NCBI RefSeq assembly: GCF_003731635.1
Contig: NZ_RCUA01000010.1
Location: 1-64,000, forward strand
From: Marisediminitalea oceani
GTDB taxonomy: Bacteria > Pseudomonadota > Gammaproteobacteria > Enterobacterales > Alteromonadaceae
Direction of reading: 5' to 3'
Length of the DNA stretch: 64,000 nucleotides
The notes under the pieces are model-generated. The model saw only the letters and a list, made by a program, of their open reading frames with translations. It made no database searches and was not told where the DNA came from. Positions 1-9,754 of this stretch are shown one piece after another (the stretch's first letter is position 1; every line of letters begins with the position of its first letter). The translations under genes and the position numbers were made by a program.

Positions 1-297
1 CTGCAGCTAATATACACCGTCAGACCGGCCTACGAGCCGGGATCTCCTTAACCGACTGTCTACCCGTAAATATTCTTTTGAATGAGTAAAACTGTTCAGA
101 AGATCCCCGCTCAAGAGCATGCGGGGATGACGGAGGCGGTGCATGCAGGGATGACAGGGTCATAAGGGATGAGGAAAGTAACGAATGATGAGTTAATAGA
201 AACGTTAGCCCCGATTACATAAGTTGTTTGGCAAAACTACTTATAACCTTCCTGACGAAAATGTTATGATTATCGTTATTATTAATCTCTCTGGGTT
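1..297. repeat. REP-like hairpins in the non-coding left edge
   Basis: No gene is visible here. Two short palindromes occur: CCGGC/GCCGG arms at 25-29 and 36-40, and ATCCCCGC/GCGGGGAT arms at 103-110 and 121-128, the second followed by GATGACGG-type sequence. The first resembles the ACCGGC...GCCGGT hairpins of the repeat array near 56 kb. I read them as dispersed repetitive extragenic palindromes at the 3' end of a gene left of the window. The stretch just before 298 should hold the degS promoter, but I cannot assign it firmly. Confidence 0.5.
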
Positions 298-1401
298 GTG
301 GCAGGCCCAACGTCAAGCAGAATAAGAATTAACGTGGCGAGCAGACAACTCTTTTCATATATTTTTCGTTCAGTCTTTTTAGGGCTGGTAGTGGCATTAC
401 TTATCCTGTTTCTGGTGCCGGATTTACGCCAGGGTACCGGCTTTGGCACCAGTTGGTTAGCGCAAACGCCACAAAGTGCCAAGCGTGAAACATATTATCC
501 GGCCCTGAGTCGCGCCGCTCCTGCTGTGGTTAACATCTACAGCGTCAGTATTGAGAATAACCCCAATTATTATAATCAGGCGCGGCAACGCACCAGTCTG
601 GGATCTGGCGTTATCATGACCGAATCCGGTTATATCCTTACCTGCCATCACGTTATTAAAGACGCCAACAGTATTTTCGTAGCGCTGCAGGATAACCGGG
701 TCGCCGAAGCGCAAATTATCGGTTCCGACCAGCTTACCGATTTAGCCGTACTCAAAGTGAACGAAAATAACCTGCATGTTATCCCCCAGTTAGAGGAGCC
801 GGATTTACGTGTGGGTGATGTGGTTATGGCCATTGGTAACCCTTATAACCTCGGTCAAACCATCACGCAGGGTATCGTAAGCCGCGCCGGCAGAACCGGT
901 CTTTCCAACAGTTACGTTGATTTTATTCAGACCGATGCGGTACTTAACCAGGGTAACTCTGGTGGTGCACTGGTCGACAGCAACGGCTACCTGGTAGGTA
1001 TTACCAACGCTAATTTCCAGGTCCGTGATGAACGTCGCGGCACTTACATCGTCGACGGTATCAACTTCGCGGTTCCTTACGAGCTTGCAGTACGGGTGAT
1101 GGAATCGATTATCACCAATGGCAAAGTCACCCGTGGCCAGTTAGGTTTTATCGGTGAAGAGTTACGCGGCGGCCCCGGCATTGAGGTAAAAGCAGTAGCA
1201 GCCAATTCGCCCGCTGCGCAGGCCGGTTTACGCCCGGGCGACATAATTATGTCAATTGATGGCATTCGCCTTGAGAGCGCCTCTAAAGCACTGGATATGA
1301 TAGCGGAAACCCAACCCGGCACTGTGCTGGAACTGGAAGTCAGCCGCAATGCCAGCTTGTTTACTATGCAGGTCACCGTGGCAGAACTTCAACTTCAGTA
1401 G
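298..1401 (+). CDS. degS: DegS-type periplasmic serine endoprotease
   Basis: A trypsin-like protease of the HtrA/DegS family, anchored in the inner membrane. In known DegS, unfolded outer-membrane proteins bind the PDZ domain and the protease then cuts the anti-sigma factor RseA, releasing sigma-E. The 367-residue protein has one N-terminal membrane anchor (about residues 20-41). The catalytic triad is visible as His118 (CHHVIKD), Asp148 (LTDLAVLK) and Ser221 (QGNSGGAL). A single C-terminal PDZ domain covers about 275-365, as in DegS and unlike the two PDZ domains of DegP/DegQ. The start is GTG; another in-frame GTG at 334 would give a more usual short cytoplasmic tail, so the start is uncertain. 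degQ, the common neighbour, would lie outside the window. Confidence 0.93.
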   Translation: MAGPTSSRIRINVASRQLFSYIFRSVFLGLVVALLILFLVPDLRQGTGFGTSWLAQTPQSAKRETYYPALSRAAPAVVNIYSVSIENNPNYYNQARQRTSLGSGVIMTESGYILTCHHVIKDANSIFVALQDNRVAEAQIIGSDQLTDLAVLKVNENNLHVIPQLEEPDLRVGDVVMAIGNPYNLGQTITQGIVSRAGRTGLSNSYVDFIQTDAVLNQGNSGGALVDSNGYLVGITNANFQVRDERRGTYIVDGINFAVPYELAVRVMESIITNGKVTRGQLGFIGEELRGGPGIEVKAVAANSPAAQAGLRPGDIIMSIDGIRLESASKALDMIAETQPGTVLELEVSRNASLFTMQVTVAELQLQ

Positions 1402-1483
1402 TGTTTTACTAAAAAACTTACGCTGTTTTTGAATTACTCATCTATTATTTAGGTAATGGATCTGCAGTTCAGGAACAATTTTA

Positions 1484-1957
1484 ATGGTAGAAGTGATTAC
1501 CAGGGTCGACTCCAGCCCAAGCCTTAAATACGGGAGTTACTCCATTCATATCAGTGGTAACCTGTTGTTGTTGTTTTTTCGTGGCACCTGGTCGGAAAAA
1601 TGTGCGGCAGATTATATTCGCGACGTTTCCCGATTCCGCCACGAGCAAGGTCTTAATCACTTTGCATCCATAGCTATTATCAGTGAATGGCAACTGGGCA
1701 CGCCCGAAGCGATTAATATGGTGTCTAATGTGATCCGCCGAGGCGCAGAGATGTGCATGGTGGCGCAATTTCTTCTTGCAGAAGGTAACAACCATCTATC
1801 GTTACATATCGCACGGCAAAATGTTGAAAAGGCTTTTCCCGGTGCCATTACCGGCGCTGCTCTGGATGACTTCCTACCCGCTCTCGACAAACATGGAATT
1901 CATTTTGACGAACAGCGGGTACGAAATATTCTGGCCGCTAATGACCGGTGTGATTAG
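1484..1957 (+). CDS. Conserved hypothetical protein, 157 aa
   Basis: I do not recognise this gene. The ATG is preceded by AGGA at a suitable distance. The product is small and soluble, without signal peptide or membrane segment. Its pattern (a strand with GNLLLLFFRGTW, a helix with AADYIRDV, then a strand with FASIAIISEW) is loosely like STAS/SpoIIAA-like folds, but I see no diagnostic motif. It sits alone between degS and the convergent murA, with only 13 bp to the murA stop codon. Such a domain could act in protein-protein regulation, but that is a guess from the secondary-structure pattern. Confidence 0.7.
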   Translation: MVEVITRVDSSPSLKYGSYSIHISGNLLLLFFRGTWSEKCAADYIRDVSRFRHEQGLNHFASIAIISEWQLGTPEAINMVSNVIRRGAEMCMVAQFLLAEGNNHLSLHIARQNVEKAFPGAITGAALDDFLPALDKHGIHFDEQRVRNILAANDRCD

Positions 1958-1970
1958 CAGGTAACGCAGG

Positions 1971-3233
1971 TTATTCGCTAACCCGCGATACTACTGCGCC
2001 CAAACCACCTAGCTTGTGCTCGATGGCTTCGTAGCCACGATCCAGGTGATAAATGCGGCTGATATGGGTTTCACCCTCGGCGACAAGTCCGGCAATGATC
2101 AGACTGGCTGATGCTCTTAGGTCGGTTGCCATTACGGGCGCGCCTTTCAACGAAGACTCACCTTTACTTACCGCACTGTTAGTTTCCAGCGCGATTTCCG
2201 CGCCCATGCGCTGTAACTCAGGCACATGCATAAAACGGTTTTCAAAGATGGTTTCTGTAATCACGCCGGTGCCTTTTGCAACGGCATTAAGCGCCACAAA
2301 CTGCGCCTGCATATCGGTAGGAAAGCCCGGGTGAGGCGCGGTTTTTACTTTTACAGCAGTTAACGGCGTGGTGCGACGGTCCAGCTCAATCCAGTCTTTA
2401 CCGGTTGTAATCACTGCCCCGGCCTGTTGCAGTTTGGATAGCACAGCATCAAGTGTTTCTGGTGCCGCATTTAAGCATTTAACATGGCCGCCGGTTACAG
2501 CCGCGGCAACCAGGTAGGTTCCGGTTTCAATGCGATCCGGCAATACCGCGTAATCGCAGCCGTTTAGAGCTTCAACACCATGAATTCGAATCTTATCGGT
2601 ACCGGCGCCTGAGATACGTGCGCCCATGCTGTTCAGGCAGTTGGCCAGATCAACAATTTCCGGCTCCCGGGCGGCGTTTTCGATAACTGTTTCGCCATCG
2701 GCCAGGGCCGCGGCCATCATCAAATTTTCGGTAGCCCCAACACTCACGATATCCATGAAGATACGCGCGCCTTTCAGGCGACCATCAACACTGGCACGTA
2801 CATAGCCTTCATCTACATTGATAACAGCGCCCATTTTTTCCAGGCCTTCCAGGTGCAGATTAACCGGTCTGGCACCAATGGCACAGCCACCGGGTAAAGA
2901 CACATTGGCCGTGCCTAATCTGGCCAGCAGCGGGCCGAGCACCAGAATGGATGCGCGCATAGTACGCACTAATTCATAAGAAGCGGTATCACTGGAGAGT
3001 TCAGCAGCATGCAACAGTACGGTATTGGTGTCCTGTTGCTCTACGCCTACGCCTAAGTCTTTCAACAGCGCCAGCGTGGTGCTGATATCTTTAAGTTGAG
3101 GAACGTTGCTGTACCTGCAGGGCTGTGCCGTTAGCAAGCTGGTCATTAATAATGGCAAGGCGGCGTTTTTAGCGCCAGAAATAACCACTTCGCCATTCAA
3201 GGGCGGACTTTTTTTAATAATGAGTTTATCCAC
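1971..3233 (-). CDS. murA: UDP-N-acetylglucosamine 1-carboxyvinyltransferase
   Basis: MurA transfers enolpyruvate from phosphoenolpyruvate to UDP-GlcNAc, the first committed step of peptidoglycan synthesis, in the cytoplasm. At 420 residues it has normal length. The N-terminal KNAALP motif and the active-site loop [10 protein letters not shown] are present; Cys117 is the residue that fosfomycin alkylates in characterised MurA. The start codon is GTG with AGGA six bases upstream. It is the last gene of the mla-ibaG-murA run, 18 bp after ibaG, the order known from E. coli. Confidence 0.97.
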   Translation of the reverse strand: MDKLIIKKSPPLNGEVVISGAKNAALPLLMTSLLTAQPCRYSNVPQLKDISTTLALLKDLGVGVEQQDTNTVLLHAAELSSDTASYELVRTMRASILVLGPLLARLGTANVSLPGGCAIGARPVNLHLEGLEKMGAVINVDEGYVRASVDGRLKGARIFMDIVSVGATENLMMAAALADGETVIENAAREPEIVDLANCLNSMGARISGAGTDKIRIHGVEALNGCDYAVLPDRIETGTYLVAAAVTGGHVKCLNAAPETLDAVLSKLQQAGAVITTGKDWIELDRRTTPLTAVKVKTAPHPGFPTDMQAQFVALNAVAKGTGVITETIFENRFMHVPELQRMGAEIALETNSAVSKGESSLKGAPVMATDLRASASLIIAGLVAEGETHISRIYHLDRGYEAIEHKLGGLGAVVSRVSE

Positions 3234-3251
3234 TGGTGAATCCTGCGTGGG

Positions 3252-3509
3252 TTATTGCGGCATATTAAACTGACGCTCGCGCTGCCAGTCTTTTTCAGTA
3301 AAGGTTTTAATCGATACAGCATGCATTGAACCATCGGCAATGAATGCATTTAGAGGAGCGTATACCGCTTGCTGGCGTTTCACCCGGCTCATTTCTGCAA
3401 AGGCATCGCTCACCGCAATTACGGTAAAGTGTGAGCCGTCACCTTTGACATAAACTTCGGCTAAGTCGAGTTTTTCTTTCAGTAAGCTTTCAATTTCTTT
3501 AGTGTCCAT
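3252..3509 (-). CDS. ibaG: BolA-family protein IbaG
   Basis: An 85-residue BolA/IbaG protein. The family has a KH-like fold and, with monothiol glutaredoxins, binds [2Fe-2S] clusters. The sequence shows the typical ESLLKEKLDLAEVYVKGDGSHF start with a histidine that is a candidate cluster ligand, followed by the RVKRQQAVYAPL segment of BolA-like proteins. It lies between mlaB and murA, its usual place in gammaproteobacteria (formerly yrbA). The start is ATG. Confidence 0.92.
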   Translation of the reverse strand: MDTKEIESLLKEKLDLAEVYVKGDGSHFTVIAVSDAFAEMSRVKRQQAVYAPLNAFIADGSMHAVSIKTFTEKDWQRERQFNMPQ

Positions 3510-3530
3510 GACTCTCCGGCAGTATGGTTT

Positions 3531-3824
3531 TTACCCGACCGGCAATACGTCGTCGAGTTCGCTGATTTTTGCCAATTTAAGCATTTTTTCCGGCAGGTTG
3601 CACAAGGTAATTTTAACCCCTTGCGCATTTCCCTCGCGAATGGCATTGAGTGTCCATGCAAGGCCGGCACTGTCGACTCGCTGCACATCCTGAAAGTCCA
3701 GTTCGCAATGTTTAGCAGCGCGCAGGCGCTGCTGTTCACTATTGCCCAGCGAAGACCACCATTCCTGGCTCAGAGTCTGACGATCCAGAGCGCCGTTGAG
3801 CTTGATGGTTTGTTTATCGGCCAC
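3531..3824 (-). CDS. mlaB: STAS-domain subunit of the Mla phospholipid transporter
   Basis: MlaB is the small cytoplasmic STAS protein that stabilises the MlaF ATPase in the MlaFEDB inner-membrane complex. The 97-residue product has the STAS signature around VDSAGLAWTLNAI, where the serine matches the conserved STAS Ser/Thr. The GTG start is 2 bp after the mlaC stop codon, so translation is probably coupled. Confidence 0.9.
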   Translation of the reverse strand: MADKQTIKLNGALDRQTLSQEWWSSLGNSEQQRLRAAKHCELDFQDVQRVDSAGLAWTLNAIREGNAQGVKITLCNLPEKMLKLAKISELDDVLPVG

Positions 3825-3826
3825 TA

Positions 3827-4498
3827 TTAATCTGCCTCACGGGTACTGCCATCCAGAGATTTCAGCTGGATAGGCTTAGCGATGCGCTCGCGCATGATTT
3901 CAATTACTTTTTCAATGCCTTCAGTACGCATTACCGGCTCATACTGCTTGATTTCGTTTTGCAGCATGCTGATACCTTCGGCAACCATGTCGTAAGCTTT
4001 CCACTCTTTATCCTTTTTACGCACTTTAAAAGCCACTTTAATGTCCGGACGTTCGCCATCACGGATAAGTGCACGTACGGTTACCGTTTTATCCCCTTCA
4101 AATTCCTGTGGTGGGGAAAACAGCACTTCCTGGTCATCGTAATAGCTCAGTGCATCAGCATAGCTGGTTACCAGATACTGACGAAACACACGAATGTATT
4201 CGATCAGTGTCTCGCGATCGGTTTTCTTCATATCGAAATATTTGCCCAGTACTTTAAACGCACTGTACTGGTAATCGATGTAGGGCATCAGTTCTTCGTC
4301 CATAATGTCGCGAAGGATTTCAGGGTTAGCGGCAATTTCCTGCTTTGAGGACTTAATACGCTCAAAGGTACGGTTACCGACCTGCTCCACCATTTTATAC
4401 GGGTCCTGGCTATTGACCTCTGGCAAAGAATCCTGAGCACTTACCGGCAGGACAACCATCACCAGTAATGTAAAAAATGCGGCTAATTTTGCTTTCAA
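3827..4498 (-). CDS. mlaC: Periplasmic phospholipid-binding protein MlaC
   Basis: MlaC carries phospholipids across the periplasm between the outer-membrane MlaA-porin complex and the inner-membrane MlaFEDB complex. The 223-residue protein has a signal peptide (about residues 1-21, ending VSAQ) and the family's tail with GISMLQNEIKQY and YRSQF-like helices. The start codon is TTG, supported by a strong AGGAG seven bases upstream. It follows mlaD in the operon with a 57-bp gap, the largest in the unit. Confidence 0.94.
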   Translation of the reverse strand: MKAKLAAFFTLLVMVVLPVSAQDSLPEVNSQDPYKMVEQVGNRTFERIKSSKQEIAANPEILRDIMDEELMPYIDYQYSAFKVLGKYFDMKKTDRETLIEYIRVFRQYLVTSYADALSYYDDQEVLFSPPQEFEGDKTVTVRALIRDGERPDIKVAFKVRKKDKEWKAYDMVAEGISMLQNEIKQYEPVMRTEGIEKVIEIMRERIAKPIQLKSLDGSTREAD

Positions 4499-4555
4499 CT
4501 TCTCTCTCCTAACCTGACAATGCGATGCTTATTAATAAAGACCGGCTTGTTGTCA

Positions 4556-5026
4556 CTATTCTTCACTATTGCGGCTGAACAGGAACTGACCAATCAGTTC
4601 TTCCAGCACTAACGCTGAACTGGTGTCCTCGATATAGTCACCTTCAGCCAGATTCTCAACCCCATCGATGGTAAATCCGGGTTCAAAACCAATATATTGT
4701 TCGCCGAGTAAACCAGAGGTCAAAATTGACGCCGAACTGGTTTCCGGAAACTCGTTGTATTCACTCTGGATAGTTAACTCAACGACCGGACTATAATCGT
4801 CTTTATCCAGCTTGATTGCATTTACGCGACCAATGGTAACGCCGCCCACTTTTACCGGTGAACGAACTTTCAGGCCACCAATGTTTTCAAACTTGGCATA
4901 CAGGGTGTAGGTATCACCGTCGGTTACCACCGTCTGATTAGCTACCTTTAACGCCAGCAGTAACAAGGCTGCGATAGTCATTAAGACAAACACACCTACC
5001 ATTAATTCCGTTTTATAACGATTCAT
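4556..5026 (-). CDS. mlaD: MCE-domain subunit MlaD
   Basis: MlaD forms a hexameric ring in the inner membrane whose hydrophobic pore passes phospholipids between MlaE and MlaC. The 156-residue product has one N-terminal membrane helix (about 8-27) and a single MCE domain (about 38-117) with VRSPVKVGGVTIGRV and GLLGEQYIGFEPG, both typical. Length matches the family. It is 14 bp downstream of mlaE. Confidence 0.96.
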   Translation of the reverse strand: MNRYKTELMVGVFVLMTIAALLLLALKVANQTVVTDGDTYTLYAKFENIGGLKVRSPVKVGGVTIGRVNAIKLDKDDYSPVVELTIQSEYNEFPETSSASILTSGLLGEQYIGFEPGFTIDGVENLAEGDYIEDTSSALVLEELIGQFLFSRNSEE

Positions 5027-5040
5027 CGTACCCAGCCCCC

Positions 5041-5817
5041 TTATTCAATACCAAACATCAGGGCGGTGAGCACGAAGTCCAACCCTAATACTGCCAATGA
5101 CGAAAACACCACGGTTTGTGTGGTTGCCTGACTGATACCTTCTGAGGTTGGTATCGAATCATATCCTTTAAATATGGCAATCCAGGTCACAACCAGGGCA
5201 AATACGAGGCTTTTTATCACCCCATTTATGACATCTTTGTCCCAATCGACGGTTGCCTGCATAATTGACCAGTAACTGCCGGCATCAACGCCCAGCCAGT
5301 CAACGCCAACCAAGTGGCCGCCAAGTATGCCTACTGCAGAGAAAATGAGTGCCAGCATAGGCATGGCTATCATACCGGCCCAAAAGCGTGGCGCGACCAC
5401 ACGGCGCAGCGGATCCACCGCCATCATTTCCAGACTGCTTAATTGTTCAGTGGCTTTCATTAAGCCAATTTCGGCGGTAAGCGCAGAACCTGCGCGGCCT
5501 GCAAATAACAGGGCGGTTACCACGGGCCCTAACTCACGCAGCAGCGACAGCGCTACCATGGGACCCAGGCTGCCTTCTGCACCGTAGTCGGTAAGAATGG
5601 TGTAGCCCTGTAATGCCATAACCATGCCGATAAACAGGCCTGACACAATAATAATTGCCAGTGACTGCACACCCACCACATAAAGCTGGCGGATGGTTAG
5701 CGGGATATTTTTCAGGCTGGGCGCAGCAAACAGCGCGCCGAACAGCATTAATCCAGCCCGGCCGGAGGCAGCTACCCGTTCCAGAGTGTGGCGACCGGTT
5801 TGTTGTATCCAGTTCAA
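5041..5817 (-). CDS. mlaE: ABC transporter permease MlaE
   Basis: MlaE is the membrane permease of the Mla system. The 258-residue protein has about five hydrophobic segments and the family core with [22 protein letters not shown] split over residues about 106-128. The start codon is TTG and overlaps the mlaF stop as TTGA, so the two genes are translationally coupled. Confidence 0.95.
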   Translation of the reverse strand: MNWIQQTGRHTLERVAASGRAGLMLFGALFAAPSLKNIPLTIRQLYVVGVQSLAIIIVSGLFIGMVMALQGYTILTDYGAEGSLGPMVALSLLRELGPVVTALLFAGRAGSALTAEIGLMKATEQLSSLEMMAVDPLRRVVAPRFWAGMIAMPMLALIFSAVGILGGHLVGVDWLGVDAGSYWSIMQATVDWDKDVINGVIKSLVFALVVTWIAIFKGYDSIPTSEGISQATTQTVVFSSLAVLGLDFVLTALMFGIE

Positions 5818-6626
5818 TCGCTTTCTCCCAAAAATGCTGCTCGTAAATCATCCGCCGGATAGTGAAACGGTACCGGACCATCTGCCTTGCCCTGCAGAAA
5901 TTGTTGTACCAACTCTGAATCACTACCTTTGATTTGCTCGGCGGTGCCCTCCCCGATAACCCGCTGGTCGGCGAGAATATAGATATAATCGGCGATAGTC
6001 AGTACCTCGGTAACATCGTGGGTTACCACAATACTGGTGAGGTTAAGGGCATCGTTAAGCTCGCGGATCAGCTTTACCAGCACGCCCATGGAAATCGGGT
6101 CCTGGCCGGCAAATGGCTCATCGTACATAATTAAATCCGGATCCAAAGCAATTGCTCTGGCCAGCGCTGCCCGTCGGGCCATACCGCCGGATAGTTCACT
6201 GGGCATCATTTGCGCTGCCCCTCGTAACCCTACAGCCTGCAGCTTAAGAGCAACGATAGTGGCGATGATAGATTCTGATAATTTTGTGTGCTCGCGCAGC
6301 GGAAAAGCGACATTATCAAACACGGTCATGTCGGTGAACAATGCGCCACTCTGGAACAGCATGCTCATGCGACGACGATTATGATAAAGCGCTTTGCGAC
6401 TCATTGCCGGGATGGACTCACCGTCAAAGGTAATATCGCCACCGTCAGGAATGAGTTGTCCGCCTATCAGCTTAAGCAACGTGGTTTTACCTATTCCACT
6501 CGGGCCCATCACGGCAGTGATTTTGCCTTTGGGCACACGCAGTGAGATGCCGTCATAAATAACGCGCTCCCCACGGGAAAAGGTCATATTTTTTACGTCG
6601 ACTAAATAGTCCATGTTACTTTGCAT
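5814..6626 (-). CDS. mlaF: ABC transporter ATPase MlaF
   Basis: MlaF powers phospholipid movement through MlaE. Visible motifs are Walker [11 protein letters not shown] (near residue 42), signature [16 protein letters not shown] (near 144), Walker [14 protein letters not shown] and the switch His in VVTHDV. The 270-residue length is normal. It is the first gene of the minus-strand operon mlaFEDCB-ibaG-murA, so the operon promoter should lie in the 6627-7245 gap. Confidence 0.96.
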   Translation of the reverse strand: MQSNMDYLVDVKNMTFSRGERVIYDGISLRVPKGKITAVMGPSGIGKTTLLKLIGGQLIPDGGDITFDGESIPAMSRKALYHNRRRMSMLFQSGALFTDMTVFDNVAFPLREHTKLSESIIATIVALKLQAVGLRGAAQMMPSELSGGMARRAALARAIALDPDLIMYDEPFAGQDPISMGVLVKLIRELNDALNLTSIVVTHDVTEVLTIADYIYILADQRVIGEGTAEQIKGSDSELVQQFLQGKADGPVPFHYPADDLRAAFLGESD

Positions 6627-7245
6627 TTCCTGTGCAGGCCTTAGCCCTGAAGCCTGGTTACACTACCCGACTTCGGTTTATCTGTTCCGCGTTCATTGTA
6701 TGACGGTTTGCTTATTCTGCCTAAACCGAAAAGGTTACAATTTATATCACGAACGCCACTGCAGGATATAGCCTACCAGCGAAGTATATTAGATTTTCAT
6801 TATCCTGTTATTCGCCCGGAATTTCCGTTTTATTTAACGAATAACATTGTTCTATGCTGTAGAATAGAAGCTGAATCTTCGCTGAAGCTGTTACCAACTT
6901 AAGTGCAGAGGATTCTACCATAGTATAAGTCGATTACATACATTCATGTAGGTATATTTAATAACCAGTTGCGCATAGCGTTTAATTCAGCGTCTAATCA
7001 ATTACTTGCCAATTGCTATCAAATAGCACCACGGTTAACTCTGTGACACTCTACACAAGCATACGTTCCATGACGATGCGACTTGAGCACAGAAAAGCTC
7101 CGTCTTTAGCCATTAAAACGCCCCGCAGGTTTATAAAGTTCACTTGATATATATCGCCCCGCCTTTAATAAGACCGTGTTTACGCGTTTTTCTGTCAGGC
7201 TAAACATAGGAATAAGCGCATTTTTTTGCGAGAATACAACTTTCG
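6627..7245. other. 619-bp divergent intergenic region, mlaF / calcium exchanger
   Basis: This gap separates the minus-strand mla operon from the plus-strand kds-lpt-rpoN operon, so it should carry promoters for both. It is AT-richer than its surroundings and has no convincing ORF, RNA gene or terminator. The only short ORFs lack ribosome-binding sites and homology that I recognise. Confidence 0.7.
7144..7171 (+). promoter_or_regulatory. Possible sigma-70 promoter of the yrbG-kds-lpt operon
   Basis: TTGATA at 7144-7149 and TAATAA at 7166-7171 with a 16-bp spacer resemble -35 and -10 boxes about 75 bp before the first start codon. This is pattern matching only. Confidence 0.3.
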
Positions 7246-8220
7246 ATGGAAGCAGGTTTTGTTGTGATACTTCAGGTAGCTATTTTTCTGGCCGGACTCG
7301 CGGTACTAAGCTGGAGTGCCGACAAATTTGTTTACGGCGCTTCTGCCCTGGCCAGGAACATCGGCATCTCTCCCATGATGATTGGTCTGACGATTGTGGC
7401 CATGGGTTCGTCGGCACCGGAGATTGTGGTTTCAGCGGTGGCGTCGATCAACGGTAATCCAAACACCGCAGTCGGTAATGCGCTGGGTTCCAATATTACC
7501 AATATTGGCCTGGTACTTGGTATTACTGCCCTAATCAAGCCCTTGCTGGTATCGTCGACAACCCTGAAACGGGAGTTCCCGTTATTGCTGGTAATCAACC
7601 TGATTGCTGTTTACTTCCTGTATGACGGTGAATTGTCTTCGTTGGAAGGCATCATTCTTATTCTGCTGTTTATTTTTGTGTTAGCCGGGATGGCCTGGAT
7701 TTCTCTGCTGGTCGACAAAGGCGATCCGCTGATGAATGAAACCAGCGATGAAATTCCCAACGCAGTGGAAACCTCACATGCCGTGCTCTGGATAGGTCTG
7801 GGGTTAGTGCTGTTGCCGGTGAGCGCTCAGTTTATGGTAGACTCCGCCGTGCATATTGCACGGTACTTTGGCATGAGCGATTTGGTGATCGGATTAACCA
7901 TTATTGCCCTGGGCACCAGTTTACCAGAACTAGCGGCCAGTGTAGCCGGTGTGTTGAAAGGCGAAGACGACCTCGCCCTGGGTAATGTCATCGGCTCTAA
8001 TATTTTTAATTTGCTGGCGGTACTCGGCATGCCTGGGCTAATTGCACCAGGTATCCTTGATGAAAACGCCGCACATCGGGACGCGCTGGTGATGCTGGGA
8101 CTGACCCTGCTATTATTAGTGTTTAGTTTTAATTTCCGTGGGACACGACGAATCAACCGTGTCGAGGCGGCCCTGCTAGCAGGCTGCTACCTGGGTTATC
8201 AGTATTGGTTATTTGCCTAA
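7246..8220 (+). CDS. yrbG: Calcium/sodium antiporter, CaCA family (YrbG-like)
   Basis: An inner-membrane exchanger of the CaCA family with about ten membrane segments. The two inverted alpha-repeats are plain: GSSAPEIVVSAVASINGNP with AVGNALGSNITNIGL in the first half, and ALGTSLPELAASVAGVLKG with ALGNVIGSNIFNLLAVLG in the second. The acidic residues in both repeats are cation ligands in characterised members. The 324-residue length is typical. It precedes kdsD with a 1-bp stop/start overlap (TAATG), as in E. coli. The substrate cannot be confirmed from sequence. Confidence 0.92.
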   Translation: MEAGFVVILQVAIFLAGLAVLSWSADKFVYGASALARNIGISPMMIGLTIVAMGSSAPEIVVSAVASINGNPNTAVGNALGSNITNIGLVLGITALIKPLLVSSTTLKREFPLLLVINLIAVYFLYDGELSSLEGIILILLFIFVLAGMAWISLLVDKGDPLMNETSDEIPNAVETSHAVLWIGLGLVLLPVSAQFMVDSAVHIARYFGMSDLVIGLTIIALGTSLPELAASVAGVLKGEDDLALGNVIGSNIFNLLAVLGMPGLIAPGILDENAAHRDALVMLGLTLLLLVFSFNFRGTRRINRVEAALLAGCYLGYQYWLFA

Positions 8221-9200
8221 TGACATCACAACAACAATCTTCCTTTATTGAATCAGCCAGGCGCGTTGTCGCAATCGAACAAGCCGCCATTGCCGCGCTG
8301 GGCGAACGCTTTGATGAGCGTTTTGTGAAAGCCTGCGAGCTACTTAAAAACTGTCAGGGTAAGGTGGTAGTAAGTGGCATGGGTAAATCAGGTCATGTGG
8401 GTAACAAAATTGCCGCCACCCTCGCCAGCACTGGTACGCCGGCATTTTTTATGCACCCGGGCGAAGCCAATCACGGCGATCTGGGCATGCTCGGTTCTAA
8501 CGATGTGCTGTTAGCCATTTCCAACTCTGGCGAAACCGGTGAACTACTCAATTTGCTGCCCGTAGTAAAACGCCTGAATGTGCCGGTGATAGCCATGACC
8601 AACCGCGCAGACAGCACCCTGGGCAAACATGCCGACGTGGTACTCGACATTGGCGTAGAACAGGAAGCCTGTACGCTGGGCCTGGCGCCAACCACCAGCA
8701 CCACCGTAACGCTGGTAATGGGCGATGCCCTGGCGGTGGCCCTGCTGGACGCCAATGGCTTTACCTCAGATGACTTCGCGCTCTCGCACCCTGGCGGTAG
8801 CCTGGGCCGTAAATTACTGCTTACCGTTGCAGACATTATGCTGACCGGTGATGAAATTCCACTGGTCCCCGAGCAGGCAACAGTCTCTGAAGCATTACTG
8901 GAGATATCCCGTAAAGGCCTGGGCCTAACCGGCATTACCGATACAGAGCGCAACCTGCTGGGCGTATTTACCGACGGGGATTTACGCCGCTTGCTGGATG
9001 CCCGGGTGGATATCCACAATACCCGCGTAGAAGAAGTAATGACCCGTGGGTGTAAAACCTCGCGCGGTGAAGACCTCGCCGTTGAGGCTCTTAACTTAAT
9101 GGAACAATATAAAATCAGCGCCCTGTTGGTGGTTGATGATAACAACCAGCCAGTGGGTGCGTTTAACATGCACATGCTGTTAAAAGCGGGAGTACTGTAA
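8220..9200 (+). CDS. kdsD: D-arabinose 5-phosphate isomerase
   Basis: KdsD converts ribulose 5-phosphate to arabinose 5-phosphate, the first step toward KDO for the LPS core. The protein (326 residues from this start) has an N-terminal SIS sugar-isomerase domain with GMGKSGHVGNKIAATLASTG and SNSGETGEL, and two C-terminal CBS domains (about 205-326). I chose the ATG at 8220, which overlaps the previous stop codon; an in-frame start at 8205 lies inside the exchanger gene and is unlikely. Confidence 0.96.
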   Translation: MTSQQQSSFIESARRVVAIEQAAIAALGERFDERFVKACELLKNCQGKVVVSGMGKSGHVGNKIAATLASTGTPAFFMHPGEANHGDLGMLGSNDVLLAISNSGETGELLNLLPVVKRLNVPVIAMTNRADSTLGKHADVVLDIGVEQEACTLGLAPTTSTTVTLVMGDALAVALLDANGFTSDDFALSHPGGSLGRKLLLTVADIMLTGDEIPLVPEQATVSEALLEISRKGLGLTGITDTERNLLGVFTDGDLRRLLDARVDIHNTRVEEVMTRGCKTSRGEDLAVEALNLMEQYKISALLVVDDNNQPVGAFNMHMLLKAGVL

Positions 9201-9754
9201 TGAGCATGGTAAAAACCCTGTATACTGAACTTCCCCATGCTTTTTACCAGCAACTGCAACAGATTAAGCTGTTGGTTTGCGATGTGGATGGCGTATTCTC
9301 AGATGGACGCATTTATCTGGGCAATCAGGGCGAAGAATTAAAGGCCTTCCATACCCGCGATGGCTATGGCGTTAAAGCATTGGTAAATGCTGGCATTGAA
9401 GTGGCGGTTATTACCGGCCGGCGTTCAGCTATCGTTAAGGACCGTATGACATCATTAAAGGTGTCACACATTATTCAGGGTGAAGAAAACAAGGCCGATG
9501 CGTTGGCTGAGTTAATCACCTCGCTGGGGCTTAGCCGTGAACAGGTAGCTGCTATTGGTGATGATATGCCGGATACCGGCATGTATACCCACAGCGCGGT
9601 TAACATTGCGGTGAAGGATGCGCACCCACAGGTTATTGCGCAGGCAAACTGGGTAACCACCCTGCCGGGCGGCTTTGGAGCGGTAAGGGAAGTGTGTGAC
9701 ACCCTGCTGCAGGCCAATGATAAGTTAAAAGGCATTCTAGGAGCCAGTGTATGA
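9200..9754 (+). CDS. kdsC: KDO 8-phosphate phosphatase
   Basis: KdsC removes phosphate from KDO 8-phosphate in the LPS core pathway. The 184-residue HAD-family protein has the nucleophile motif VCDVDGVFSDG (Asp28, Asp30), a TGR motif and the GDDMPD acidic motif. It lacks a large cap domain, as is usual for tetrameric KdsC. It overlaps kdsD by 1 bp and lptC by 4 bp (ATGA). Confidence 0.96.
   Translation: MSMVKTLYTELPHAFYQQLQQIKLLVCDVDGVFSDGRIYLGNQGEELKAFHTRDGYGVKALVNAGIEVAVITGRRSAIVKDRMTSLKVSHIIQGEENKADALAELITSLGLSREQVAAIGDDMPDTGMYTHSAVNIAVKDAHPQVIAQANWVTTLPGGFGAVREVCDTLLQANDKLKGILGASV

Noticed and set aside
6696-6902. 68-aa frame in the mlaF/exchanger gap
   Set aside because: No ribosome-binding site, no recognisable domain, AT-rich intergenic composition.
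8471-9259. 262-aa open frame antisense to kdsD
   Set aside because: Ser/Arg-rich composition typical of a shadow frame; kdsD and kdsC on the other strand are unmistakable.
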